This document shows positions 12,075 through 22,779 of a stretch of DNA of 64,000 nt, piece by piece. The position numbers and the translations under genes are program-made. A model generated the notes under the pieces. It ran no database searches. It had not been told where the DNA came from and was given only the letters and a program-made list of their open reading frames with translations. Location: the NCBI GenBank assembly GCA_030704615.1, contig CM060733.1:40176001-40240000 (forward strand). Reading direction: 5' to 3'. Position 1 is the first letter of the stretch. Every line of letters begins with the position of its first letter. The DNA is from Takakia lepidozioides (lineage: Eukaryota; Streptophyta; Takakiopsida; Takakiales; Takakiaceae).

Positions 12075-14520
12075 TACGACAAATCAGCCTCATAACGAGG
12101 CACTATCAATCATTCTCCATTCATAAACTAGTCTGCTAACATACAATAGATCCCATGGTCATGAAATCTCTGGGTGGGGGGGTGGGATTATATAAAAATC
12201 CGCATCAATATATGCTTCATTAAATGCATGTCTAAACAGGGACCCAATCATGTATCACACGTTTGGGTATGCTTTCAGATGTAACAAAGCAACTGTTCAT
12301 AGCAAGGAGGAAAACTTGTTTATCCTGCTAACATTACTCCCCAAGATTACATGAACACTCTGAAAATGAAGTTCCACTTATTATGTAATCTTATGGCCAT
12401 ATACAGATTGTGAACCATTTACTCATAAGTGGTATGACCTCATACCTTGTTTTTTTGCCCCAGAACCTGGTTTAGGTCTGGGGCCATTGTATACATTGTG
12501 GTAACAAGGTGTTAAGTAGGCAAACAATTGTACATATTGCTACTTTACCACTGTGCAAAGCAAGGAAGCCAGTCTTCAGATGCTGAATTTCATCACCCAT
12601 GGTTACGTTGTATATCTGGCAGATCTAACAATGATATGTAAACATGGAATACAATCAGAAGAAGATATTGATTATGTTCCATAATCTGGCTTCAGCCAAG
12701 TACAGCGAGTGTATATTCTAGCAAAATGTTTACCATATCACCAAGCATTCATGGAGGTATAGAGAGATATACAGGGCATGTACTAGCTTAATCCCTGATG
12801 TCTTAAAATCCCTCTAAACATATTGTCTAGGTTCAAAAAGATCTTTCAGGTTACTGTGCTGCTTGGTACATGCCATAGCAGTAAAACCAGTCTACCCTAG
12901 AGCCCGTTTTAAGTTTTTGGGGTAATCTGTATCTGCTTCAGCAGGGTACTTGCAAGTCACAAACAGTAAAGAAGGACTGGAAATCAAAATGGCCTGCATC
13001 ATCATCATACATGGCCTAAAAACAGAGATTGGTGTTCCTATGTCCTCTTACTTGCTGCCCGAATACCTTCACGCCCAACATCTTACCAGTACTATAAACC
13101 AAAAATAAAAGCTCAGGCTGTGCTGTAAACAGCAAATCTAGCACCATCATGTAATGTAGCAGAAATCAAAGGCCAGAGTCATTAATAGAATGTAAGTGTT
13201 CTAATAAAGCTCATCTAATGCATTGATGCTCAACAGAAAGAGCTGGAAGCATAGCCAGAAAGATCAAGATAAGGGGGGAGATTTGAATCAGCTCCCTGAA
13301 GAAAACAGCTTGAGTCGACTTCACTTCATCTTGCTAGTTTTCAATCAATGGCAAGCTTCATGAATCATATTAAGTGAGGGCCCTCACTTGGTCCCATCAC
13401 ATGCAATCAAAAAACAATGAAGTTAGTGAAGACGTGGAACCCCAGGTGAATATCAGGCCTCACGCTTGTTATCGCTGTACAACTGCGTTCAAAAGCAAGA
13501 AGAGATCAAAAGCAAAGCAAAGATTATCCACAACCTTAAGGGTTTGTGGAAGAGGATTCGACATAGCTCCAAGAACTCGGCAATCGACAGCACAAACCAC
13601 AACGTTTTGCTGATTTCTACGAGCATTTTATCAGGTGAAGAGACTTCTGAAAGTTTGAGAGCGGCGCTAGATCTTAATGACCATTGAACGGATCGACAAA
13701 CAATCACTGCTTAGGGTAGATTGTCCGCCAAGGGAAGAGACAACCTCGCCAAGGGAAGAGACAACCTCATCAAGGGAAGAGACAAACTCATTGAGGGAAT
13801 TGAAGCTATGCCGCCATTGCATACCCCAAGGGGAATCGAAAAGTACTGGAATCTTGCCAGAGCACTTGCAGGCTGCCATAAAGCTTCTCCATAGCCATCA
13901 AATTCACAAGCTTCGTGTTTAAATGAATTCATCGCTCAGCTCTAGCAGAATCAAAACGCACGTGTATCGTGCAGAGTTTTAGGGCGGAGGAAGAGATAGG
14001 GCAAACCTTCGACAGATTTCATCCAAATTAGAATGAAAAATAGGTAATGAGATGTAAAAAAAAAATTCCCTGATTTCATCATGATGTCATTTAGTAGGGA
14101 TGGCATCCAAAATAGGGTCTGGCTTTCATTAGGGTTAGTTCTCATGACCAAAATCATCCAAAGAACCCGGCTATCAGAGAATATTCTTTAATGGAATTAA
14201 TCCATTTCATGATTACATCCAGTATGGATGAGATAAAAAATATGGTTTAACAGAAATAGTCCAAGCCTTCCTGGGTTTTGGAAAAAATAACAAGCCATTT
14301 CCTTGTATAGAGGGAGAGGGAGAGAGGGAGAGAGAGGATCCCACCCAGCCAGCCCCTGGTATGGCATTCCCTTATGGGATGAGTGTGGTATGCACTCACC
14401 GTAGGGAGTGCATACCAGACCCAATCTCATAAAAGCTCTCCCTCTCTTTGTAGTTTGGTTCACTGGTTAAACAACCGAAGAGATAAAAAAAACTACAATC
14501 CCATCTCCTAGGTCGAGAAA
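12075..14520. other. Non-coding stretch with one short tandem repeat
   Basis: No gene could be supported. At about 13729-13790 a 21-bp unit (core AAGGGAAGAGACAACCTC) occurs three times in tandem. Because 21 is divisible by three it keeps short ORFs open on both strands, but nothing else suggests translation. A stretch at 14303-14335 is GA-rich low-complexity sequence. Confidence 0.45.
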
Positions 14521-14528
14521 AAAGTATG

Positions 14529-15877
14529 CTACATATGAAGAAGGTATACAGTCATATATATATGAGTGTAGAACATACCTTTCAATTTTTCAATGAGCTC
14601 TTGTAAAGGGAAGAAAAGGCCAGGGAAGGAACCCTGCTCAAGGAAGTGTGTCAAAATACGGGTAGTTTTCGGGTTTTGAGCCATTCTTCCCAAGTGTGTG
14701 TATGAGCAAACAACATTCCTTCCCAGCCATATTAACACTGCTGGAAATGTACACAATTGGAAAAGCATGTGAAATCACTACATTGTATGGATGGAGTCAC
14801 GGGTCTATTAGAGAGGAACTGGATTGTATTGGGTGTAAGAGAAAGGTAGGTCTCTCTTATCATACTTCTGAAATTGAAATTCCCCGGATTCAGGGTTTAG
14901 TACAGAAATCTGGACATTCATGAAGCACGCTTCCAAACCCTCGTACGGGGATCCATTCTTAGTTCTTAGTAACTCTGGCTTGATTTCCACCACATTAAGT
15001 GGATAGATCCACCAAGGATTACTGCTGCACCTGTCTGCTCAGGATTGAGAAATAGCATTGCATTTCCAATGTTAAGCTAGCATATGTCATCGATATAAGG
15101 AAAGCATGCTGAAATTTTGGCATCAATTGAAATTGACCCAAAGGCAGCCAGTCTTAAGATGATACTTCAGTTCATATGAAAAGGGAAATAAGTGTTACAC
15201 CATAAAGGTGAACAGGAGACCCCATGGGGATACCTGGCCTTGACGCTAAACACGGTCACCCCATGCAACGAAACAATGACACATCAGCCATTCGTGGAGC
15301 TGAAGCAACCTGGCTTCATGAAGCTCAATCCAAGTACCTGTTTTGGGAAGAAGTGCTCCACGTGCACTTCCCGAAGGTCCATTCTTTGTTTGGACCCAAA
15401 TGGCATGGCGTGACCGGGGTGTGTCCGTATGATGTTGTTGGAAGGTCAGTTTAATCTCAATGGCATCACCTAAGTTATCTTCACATTTTAAGGGAATATT
15501 TTCATAGCATAGTGTGATGTCAGCCACAAAAACATCATGGATTTTTGTAGGAAGATTTAAAGTGAAATCTGTACTGCTGTCACTAATCCAGTACATTGCC
15601 GTAGACCTTTGAAGAAATCGTTTGTAATGTTTAACCGTGCTCCGGCCCCTTCCTTGATTAAAGGTAATAGGAACATGGTGGCACATGTCAAGGAGGCTGG
15701 CAATTTCACTGAATACGCAATTGTTGGGCATTTGTAATCCACCTATACTTTTTTTTGTGTAGTTGTATATTCCCATCATGTAGGGAAGACTACAAAAAAG
15801 TAACGGGGATTCAGGTATCAAATCCTGCACTTCACTAAAGAGGCTTTCCAAAACAGAGTCTGGTGATGACCATACCT
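14529..15877 (-). pseudogene. Reverse transcriptase ORF, 3' part, cut by the 13.9-kb transposon
   Basis: On the minus strand this continues the ORF that breaks off at 29826. Catalytic landmarks are visible in order: motif A, VADITLCYENIP (15492-15527, first catalytic Asp); motif B, YPHGVSCSPLWCN (about 15190-15232, in a shifted frame); and motif C, YIDD (15086-15097). A further conserved-looking block, FMNVQISVLNPESGEF, lies at about 14870-14920. The A/B/C order and the DIxxCYxNIP form resemble Penelope-like or other non-LTR reverse transcriptases. I cannot name the family firmly. At least one frameshift (about 15240) and a TAG at 15077-15079 disrupt it, so it was already decaying apart from the insertion. 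Its product would copy element RNA into DNA. Confidence 0.7.
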
Positions 15878-15888
15878 CATCTTGAAGA
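15878..15888. repeat. Target-site duplication, left copy
   Basis: CATCTTGAAGA lies directly left of the element and is repeated in the same orientation at 29815-29825, directly right of it. The bases on either side of the 11-mer differ between the copies, so the duplication is exactly 11 bp. Joining the flanks across one copy keeps the interrupted ORF in frame. Confidence 0.9.
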
Positions 15889-15925
15889 GGTTTGCTATTT
15901 CATGAGCATGAGCGGCATGAGCGGC
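15889..15925 (+). repeat. Left terminal inverted repeat
   Basis: It starts GGTTTGCTATTTCATGAGC and continues with ATGAGC/GGC repeats. It matches the reverse complement of 29778-29814 apart from the first few bases and the order of the ATGAGC repeats. Confidence 0.85.
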
Positions 15926-16139
15926 ATAAGCAGAGTAGTAAGACAATCGGTTTTCATGAGCAGAAGTACAAATTTCGAAAATAAAAAACAATAACAACAA
16001 TAAAATTTAATGCAATGTGTCAGGAAAACAATATATTATTCGGCCCCTTGAAGGGGAAAATTGCAGTTTTGACAGTTGGGCTCATGATATTTCGTCTTCC
16101 GCTCATGCCAATTCCAGCGACATGTGCAATAAGGCGCCG

Positions 16140-16670
16140 AATTTCGCGGTAATAGGGTCCGTAACCTGAAAACGGCGATGTATTTCGCGGTAATAGGTCT
16201 CTTCTGGCGAAAAATTGTGCCGAATTCTGCGGCTATAGGTCCCTCATGACAGGTAATTCGGCGCCATTTTTTCAGTGCTCGCGGTAATAGGTCTCTTCTG
16301 GCGAAAAATTGTGCCGAATTCTGCGGCTATAGGTCCCTCATGACAGGTAATTCGGCGCCATTTTTTCAGTGCATGTTCGGACTTAGCCAGTCTTCGGCGC
16401 AAAATAGGGAAATTCGGCGCCATTTTTCAGACACTGTACCAGTGCATATTGGGACTTAGCCAGTTTTCGGCCCAAAATAGAGAAATTCGGCGCCAATTTC
16501 CAGACACGGTACCAGTGCATGTTGGGACTTAGCCAGTTTTCGTCGCGCCAAAAAAGAGAAATTCGGCCGCCATTTTCCCCAGACACAGGTACCAGTGCAT
16601 GTTGGGACTCAGCCAATTTTCGGCCCCAAAAAGAGAAATTCGGCGCCATTTTTCCAGAAATGGCCCCACA
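16140..16670. repeat. Left subterminal tandem arrays
   Basis: There are two unit types. A unit of about 95 bp (TCGCGGTAATAGGTCTCTTC through GGCGCCATTTTTTCAGTGC) occurs about twice between 16178 and 16372. A unit of about 80 bp (GGACTTAGCCAGTTTTCGG plus GAAATTCGGCGCCATTTT) then occurs about four times up to 16660. The second unit shares both modules with the intron array at 26040-27160, which links the arrays as parts of one element. Confidence 0.8.
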
Positions 16671-16773
16671 GATACAACAAAATGCAATTGAAAATATCCA
16701 TATGGAGGATTCCCTTTGCCCCATCAATGATTTCTGGAATCCCTAAGGAGGAGTTTGTGCAGCTCGTTCACAC

Positions 16774-19700
16774 TCAACGCAGTGCATGAATAAAGTCATC
16801 AATAGTCAGTTCATCCTCAAACCTCTTCAGGTAAATGTAATACAGATGCTTGCACGGATAATACTTGGAACCCTTCTTTGCTTCCATCAACGAGAAGTCC
16901 GTACAATTGCAAGTCGGCTCCACTCCAATCGTAATTGTGTATACATCGTCGCGTACAGCCGAGCCGGCCGTTGCCATCCGATACACACACGCCAAGGCCG
17001 GTGGGGGTACGTCCACGGAGCTCTGAAAAGTGCAAGCCATCCCAAGAGCATTGGCAATCCGAGTCTCATTCAACTTGTTGGGAGGGTGTCGTCTCTTCAC
17101 TCTTCCAATCGCATTGTGGGATGTGCAGAATTGTCCAATCCGTCTCTACGGACGAGCAGTCTGCAATGGCTGGGTCTGAGGAACAGGAAATGCGTGGGCC
17201 GGGATGTCTGTGCGTTGCACCATTCAAAATCCTGCTGCAGGCGATAGAGCATCCGCCTCATCTGAGAGAGGCTGCAAACCGGTGCACAACAGGCCAGACG
17301 CCCGGAGGCTTCGGCATTCCCTGAATCCGTGCTTGGGCTTGCCAATACACAGGTCATTATATCGTGCCTACAGAACCAAAATGTCTGCGTTGTGGCGTGA
17401 GCAAATGTGGGAGTCAAAAATCTGCCGCTGAAACAAGGTGCAGGTACAGCCCGTTCTCACCACAGCGTGCTCTCGTACCCACCCGATGGCGCAGCACTTC
17501 CCTTGAAATGCCGGCAATGTCCTCGCAATTCTCCACTGTGACTCTGACACTCTTGTCTCCACAATGGGAATGTTGTACTGCTTTACTACAGATGGCTCGT
17601 TATGTTGCCGGGGCACGTGCCCTGTGCTCAAAGGAGATGGCGATCTTGAACGTGTAGGACTCGCGGTGCTCGACGAGACCTCCTCGGGCAACATCACCGG
17701 ACCACGAGGGAGCGTGCGAATATTCTTGTCAGTTCGCCATGAATCCTCTTCTCCGCCAGGTGCCTCGTCAAGTCTTCGTCTCACTGGACGGGTATGAACA
17801 TCTCCTTCCAGATGTTGGCCTCTTCGCAGCAATGGCGTGTCCCGAAGGCCTTCTCGCAAGGCCGCCGCCCACCTCCGAGGATTCTTCAATCTAGAGGCAG
17901 TCCACATCAGCATTTCCTGCCTGTCCGGCCCCAAGCCCCACCTGCATTGCTGCATAATTGACCTCACAATGTCCTCCGTTGTGGCAGTGAGGATGTCCAC
18001 CAGATGCGCTGTAGAGGAGGCACGCCAGGAAGAGTGCACTGATTCGGCCATGTTTGTCGTGGGCATGTCGGTGTCGGAGTCGAGACACATTTCCTGCACA
18101 AGCACATGTTCAGGTTACAAGCAAGTTACAAATATGGTCAAGAATAATATCCAACGGGACGCTAATTCGTGCAACTCACCTCCCGCATATAGTCGCCGAA
18201 CTGGAGGAAATGATAATGCCACCATGCTAGCCAACTGACCATTGCTCCCTCGTCTGATTTCCTTACAGCACCTGACGATGTCCACCAAGCCCGTATGCAT
18301 GCAAACTGTGTCTCTGCATCATCCAAGGTGGGAGCACGCTGGAACGGTGCTCCTCTCTGAATTCCTGCGCCACGAGCCTGGTTGTGTACTGCGAAAGGCT
18401 CTGCAGAAAATGGAACCCACAGATCTCTCCTTGCCTTCCATGGGAACATTGGGGTCTTGCCCGTACACCCTTCGGATGGCAGCCCAATTTGCTTGTGCGT
18501 TGTCCGCCATGAAACCACGGAAATTGGGAGGGGGCAATCCCGCCTTGGCCATCTCCTTCTCGTTCGTTATTCCCTGCCAAAGAAGCATCTCGATTGTGTG
18601 TCCTCTCCTTTCATCTCACAAATAGCAATTGTCATTAGCATCCTGCAGTGGGTGTCGTAGACATGTGCACCTATTGTCACCCACTGGTGATTTGTAATTC
18701 GCTTGATATGGTCGAACATGACCCAACTGTTTTGACAAGTTTCCACTCGTCATCCTGTCGACCATTCGACGCCGCGCTGCCAGAGGGTCCACACGTGGAC
18801 ATTTTGAATACGAAACAACGATCTGCCTCAGTCCCTTGTTCTGGAAACCTACTTCCATGAATGTAGTCATCATCCACATCGTCGCTTCACCTCAGAATGG
18901 AGTGCATATCCGAGCCACGCCCAATTTTCTGGTTTGCATGAGACAATGTGGTTTCGGACATTCGGTGAACATACGTGGGACACCGACTCCAGCAATGCCT
19001 CCATTTCCTTCTCGTCGAGAGGAACTCTATCGGAGCCGTGTCTTCCGACATAATTCTGGCCAATGCCATCTTAGGCGGCTTGGAGCTGTATCTGTTGGGT
19101 TTGGCACCGGTCTCAACTTAACCTCCTCCTGAACGAGCTGCTCTGCTTCGTGGGCAGCCTCCGCGAGTTCCCCTCGCCAATTTGTGACAATGGGAACCAA
19201 CGTGTATGCAAGCTCGGGTGAGGTCAGGGAAACGGTGCAACACATAGAACTGCTTGGCATTACAAACAGACATGCAGTGTGGTGGTTCTTTGCAATGTGC
19301 ACACTTAAATGTGGAGTTCGGAACCTTCTCCTGAGCTCGAAATGGTTGATGACTTGTGCCTGTCCAATCGGTCTCGTTCCTGTGACCTCTGGATTTAAAG
19401 GGGAAGCAAGGTTGGGGAGAAACACCGAACGCAAGCCCCGCACAAACAACGTAGCGCACCCGCACGACCATCGAGCATCTTCATGCTGGTGGGTTTTGGT
19501 AACCACCAAGGATGACCGTCATGTTTTCTATCCATATCTGTCACATTCCGGACGCCCTCGAGTAGTCCGCCCGAGAAGGGAACTCAAAGAAGATATTACT
19601 CGACGTCGGCGGAAAGGCATGTAACCGATTTAATTGCGAACTTGCTGTAGTCCAGCCCGGCCAGCTCCGACCGGTTGTCCCTCCAGGTGAAGCCATCGCA

Positions 19701-20258
19701 AAATTTCAAGAATAGATCGAACTGCGGTGCTCGTGCTGGGAATATGACTCTCCTCTCCCTGACGTCCATGAGGACTTGCCTGATCTCCAGGACGACCTCG
19801 GAACTTCCATGACCTCGTCTAAGTCGGACAGGTTGTGAACAACCCGGTTCTCGCTCGTCTTTATGGATGGGTTCGGCTCTGGATTTACTTTGTTGCGGAC
19901 TTCTCTCTTTGAGATAGCCACTCTCTGATTCGCGGATTGTTTCGTGGAAGCGCGCCAGGATAGAAGGTGCATTTGGCGGGCAAATGAAGTCCCCAACAGC
20001 CCTGTATATGACGCTGTCCGATGGTGGAACTCGCCATTCCCTGCCATCGCCGAAATCATCGTGGAGCACAACAATACTCTCGACAACAAGGCCGTTAGAG
20101 TCCTTCCTTTCCTCCTCCAAAAAAACCGACCCCGGTTTCAAGTGGTATCGAACGCACAGATATTTCTCCATCACCCGGCAGATGTCCCCTCTGCACGGAA
20201 ATGAAGCTCTATGCTCGTGAGGAGGGCAATACACTGTAGCGCTCGGGTTTTCCGCCAT
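16774..20258 (-). pseudogene. Transposase-like protein with N-terminal Cys cluster and C-terminal SWIM zinc finger
   Basis: The gene reads leftward from a plausible ATG at 20258 (MAENPSATVYCPP). Recognisable blocks in order: a Cys/His cluster, FKCAHCKEPPHCMSVC, near 19270-19310; TIGAHVYDTHCRMLMTIAIC with nearby acidic residues near 18600-18670; FRGFMADNAQANW near 18480-18520; TLDDAETQFACIRAWW near 18290; TDMPTTNMAESVHSSWRASS near 18030-18070; and a SWIM finger CNC...PCKHLYYIYLK at 16830-16911 (C-x-C-x(n)-C-x-H). Scattered Asp/Glu residues ahead of a C-terminal SWIM finger are the plan of Mutator-like transposases, so I infer a DDE-type transposase acting on the element ends. One clean intron is visible (18094-18179, phase 0). 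At least two frameshifts (about 18310-18420) break this copy. Exact exon limits on either side of 17100-17370 are uncertain. Confidence 0.68.
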
Positions 20259-20549
20259 GGGAGATGTGCACACAAGACTGCCAGGATGGCGTGCGGGGAA
20301 GCTCCCTGGTAGAAGGGGGATGCAGCGATGGGAATGAATGCGATGCCGATTTGTCCGAGCGACAAAGCCTGATCCAAATCCAGGGAGCCAACTATCTAAA
20401 AAATCCACAGTCAGAGTGTTAATGAACCTTGTCTCCGGAATGCGGCCCCTGGTCTTTGCGCAATAAACTGCCAACGGTATGCAGTCAGAAAGTGGGGGCC
20501 GTCCGGATGATGACGGCTGAAGGGGGGAAGCCGGCACCGTGCCGTCACA

Positions 20550-21230
20550 TTATTACCCCCAAATGGAAATTCGGCACCCAATATCCAACAGGGGAAGCCC
20601 GGATGAAGTTGCCTCGGGCGCAGAGGCCGGCGCGTGTTGACAGAGAACATCCCTGGATGGAGATTCGGCGCCGAATTTCCATCCGGGCCCCCCCAAAGGA
20701 AGTCGTGTCGGGGGGTCAGGCCGAAAACTGGCCGGCATAAAAAACATCCCCAGATGGAAAAACGGCGCCGAATTTCCATCCGGGGCGGTTCGGATGCACT
20801 CGGGGAGGGGGGAGAGGCCGGCACTTGGCCGTCACATTTCAACCCCCGGACGGAAATTCGGCAACGAATATCGAACAGGGGACGCCCGGATGAAGTCGCC
20901 TCGGGCGTAGAGGTCGGCACGTGTTCGACAGAGAGCATCCCCTGGATGGAGATTCGGCGCCGAATTTCCATCCGGGCCCTCCCAAAAGAAGTCGTGTCGG
21001 GGGGTCAGACCGAAAACTGGCCGACATAAAAACCTCCCCAGATGGAAAAACGGCGCCGAATTTCAATCCGGGGCCGTTCCAATGCAGTCGGGGAGGGGGG
21101 AGAGGTCGGCACCTGGCCGTCATATTTCAACCCCCGGACGGAAATTCGGCACCGAATATCCAACAGAGCGGCGGAGAGGCCGGCACCTCTCCGACAGAGA
21201 CCATCCCTCGGATGGAAATTCGGCGCCGAA
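20550..21230. repeat. Outer palindrome-rich repeats upstream of the transposase gene
   Basis: Larger repeated blocks (about 285 bp, for example 20640-20880 and 20930-21170) alternate GGAAATTCGGCACCGAATATCC-like and GGCGCCGAATTTCC-like palindromes with GC-rich spacers (GAAGTCGTGTCGGGGGGTCAG). ORFs seen here on both strands are translations of the repeats, not genes. Confidence 0.75.
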
Positions 21231-22545
21231 TTTCAATCCAACAGGTAAGTGCAATCCCGGATGGATGGAAATTCGGCGCCGAATTTCAATCCAACAGGTA
21301 AGTGCAATCCCGGATGGATGGAAATTCGGCGCCGAATTTCAATCCAACAGGTAAGTGCAATCCCGGATGGATGGAAATCCGGCGCCGAATTTCCATCCAG
21401 CACGTAAGTGGAATCCCGGATGGATCGAAATCCGGCGCCCCATTTCCATCCTGCAGGTAATTCGAATCCCCGATGGATGGAAATCCGACGCCGAATTTCC
21501 ATCCTGCAGGTAATTCGAATCCCGGATGGATGGAAATTCGGCGCCGAATTTCCATCCAGCAGGTAAGTGGAATCCCGGATGGATGGAAATCCGGCGCTGA
21601 ATTTCCATCCTGCAGGTAATTCGAATCCCGGATGGATGGAAATTCGGCGCCGAATTCCCATCCAGCAGGTAAGTGGAATCCCGGTTGGATGGAAATCCGG
21701 CGCCGAATTTCCATCCAGCAGGTAAGTCGGATCGCTGGCGTATGGATATTCGGCGCCGAATTTCCATTCACCAGGTATTTCATCGCTCAGAATTACCTTC
21801 CTGCAGGTAATTCTGATCGATGGATTACCTTCGTGCAGGTAATTCTGATCTGCGAATTACCTTCCTGCAGGTAATTCTCATCGATGAAGGTAGCAAGGTA
21901 ATTCCTCGCTCAGAATTACCTGCACGAAGGTAATCCATCGATCAGAATTACCTGCAGGAAGGTAATTTTGAGCGATGAAATACCTGGTGAATGGAAATTC
22001 GGCGCCGAATATCCATACGCAGCCAGCGATCCGACTTACCTGCTGGATGGAAATTCGGCGCCGGATTTCCATCCATCCGGGATTCGAATTACCTGCAGGA
22101 TGGAAATTCGGCGCCGGATTTCCATCCATCCGGGATTCCACTTACGAGCTGGATGGGAATTCGGCGCCGAATTTCCATCCATCCGGGATTCCACTTACCT
22201 GCTGGATGGGAATTCAGCGCCGAATTTCCATCCATCCGGGATTTGAATTACCTGCAGGATGGGAATTCGGCGCCGGATTTCCATCCATTCGGGATTCCAC
22301 TTACCTGCTGGATGGATATTCGGCGACGAATTTCCATCCATCCTGGATTCCACTTACTTGCTGGATGGAAATTCGGCGCCGGATTTCCATCCATCCGCTT
22401 CTGAATTACCTGCGTGAGGCAAATTTCGAGCGCCGCCCTACCTTGCTGGATGGAAATTCGGCGCTGAATTTCCATCCTGCTGCGCTCCGAATTACCTGCA
22501 GGATGGAAATCCGGCGCCGGAATTCCATCGTGCAGCGCTCCGAAT
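21230..22545. repeat. Giant inverted repeat made of 53-bp palindromic units
   Basis: The left arm (21230-21855) is a tandem array of 53-bp units. GGCGCC centres fall at 21275, 21328 and 21381, exactly 53 bp apart. The right arm (21905-22545) is the reverse complement of the same array. Near the middle the arms match almost base for base: 21700-21850 against 21910-22060, including the unusual element GGATATTCGGCGCCGAATTTCC beside CACCAGGTATTTCATCGC. Each unit holds a 20-bp perfect palindrome, GAAATTCGGCGCCGAATTTC, or a variant. The loop is about 50 bp at 21856-21905. The array separates the two divergent genes and could serve as their shared promoter or as a protein-binding platform. That role is inference. 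Confidence 0.9.
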
Positions 22546-22779
22546 TACCTCTACGTTGGAAATTCCGGGCCTCTTTACGTCGATTTTCATTCGACATGGA
22601 GGGCTTCATCCGACATTTAATTGTGCAGTTGGGCAATAAATGTCCACCGCCGTCGGTTTTCATTCGGGCTGGCGACACATGGCTTCCTGGATACGTACCC
22701 TAAATCTCATGCTAATCTTGGCTTAACATGCTATTCGAGGTATGTACCCCAAAAACGGAGATCTTTTTGGCTGGGACTT

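Noticed and set aside
12240-12420. Weak plus-strand frame (FGYAFRCNKATVHSKEENLF) resembling a retroelement polyprotein
   Set aside because: It is short, has stops on both sides and no diagnostic motif.
16774-20258. Assignment of the leftward gene to the KDZ (Kyakuja-Dileera-Zisupton) transposases
   Set aside because: The association with DNA-modification genes suggested it, but the motifs and the C-terminal SWIM finger fit Mutator-like enzymes better, and 11 bp is a typical MULE duplication length.
20411-22703. Many overlapping ORFs of 60-240 residues on both strands (MEIRRRISI-type repeats)
   Set aside because: They are translations of the 53-bp palindromic units and repeat with the DNA period. 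No start context, splice logic or non-repeat sequence supports them.
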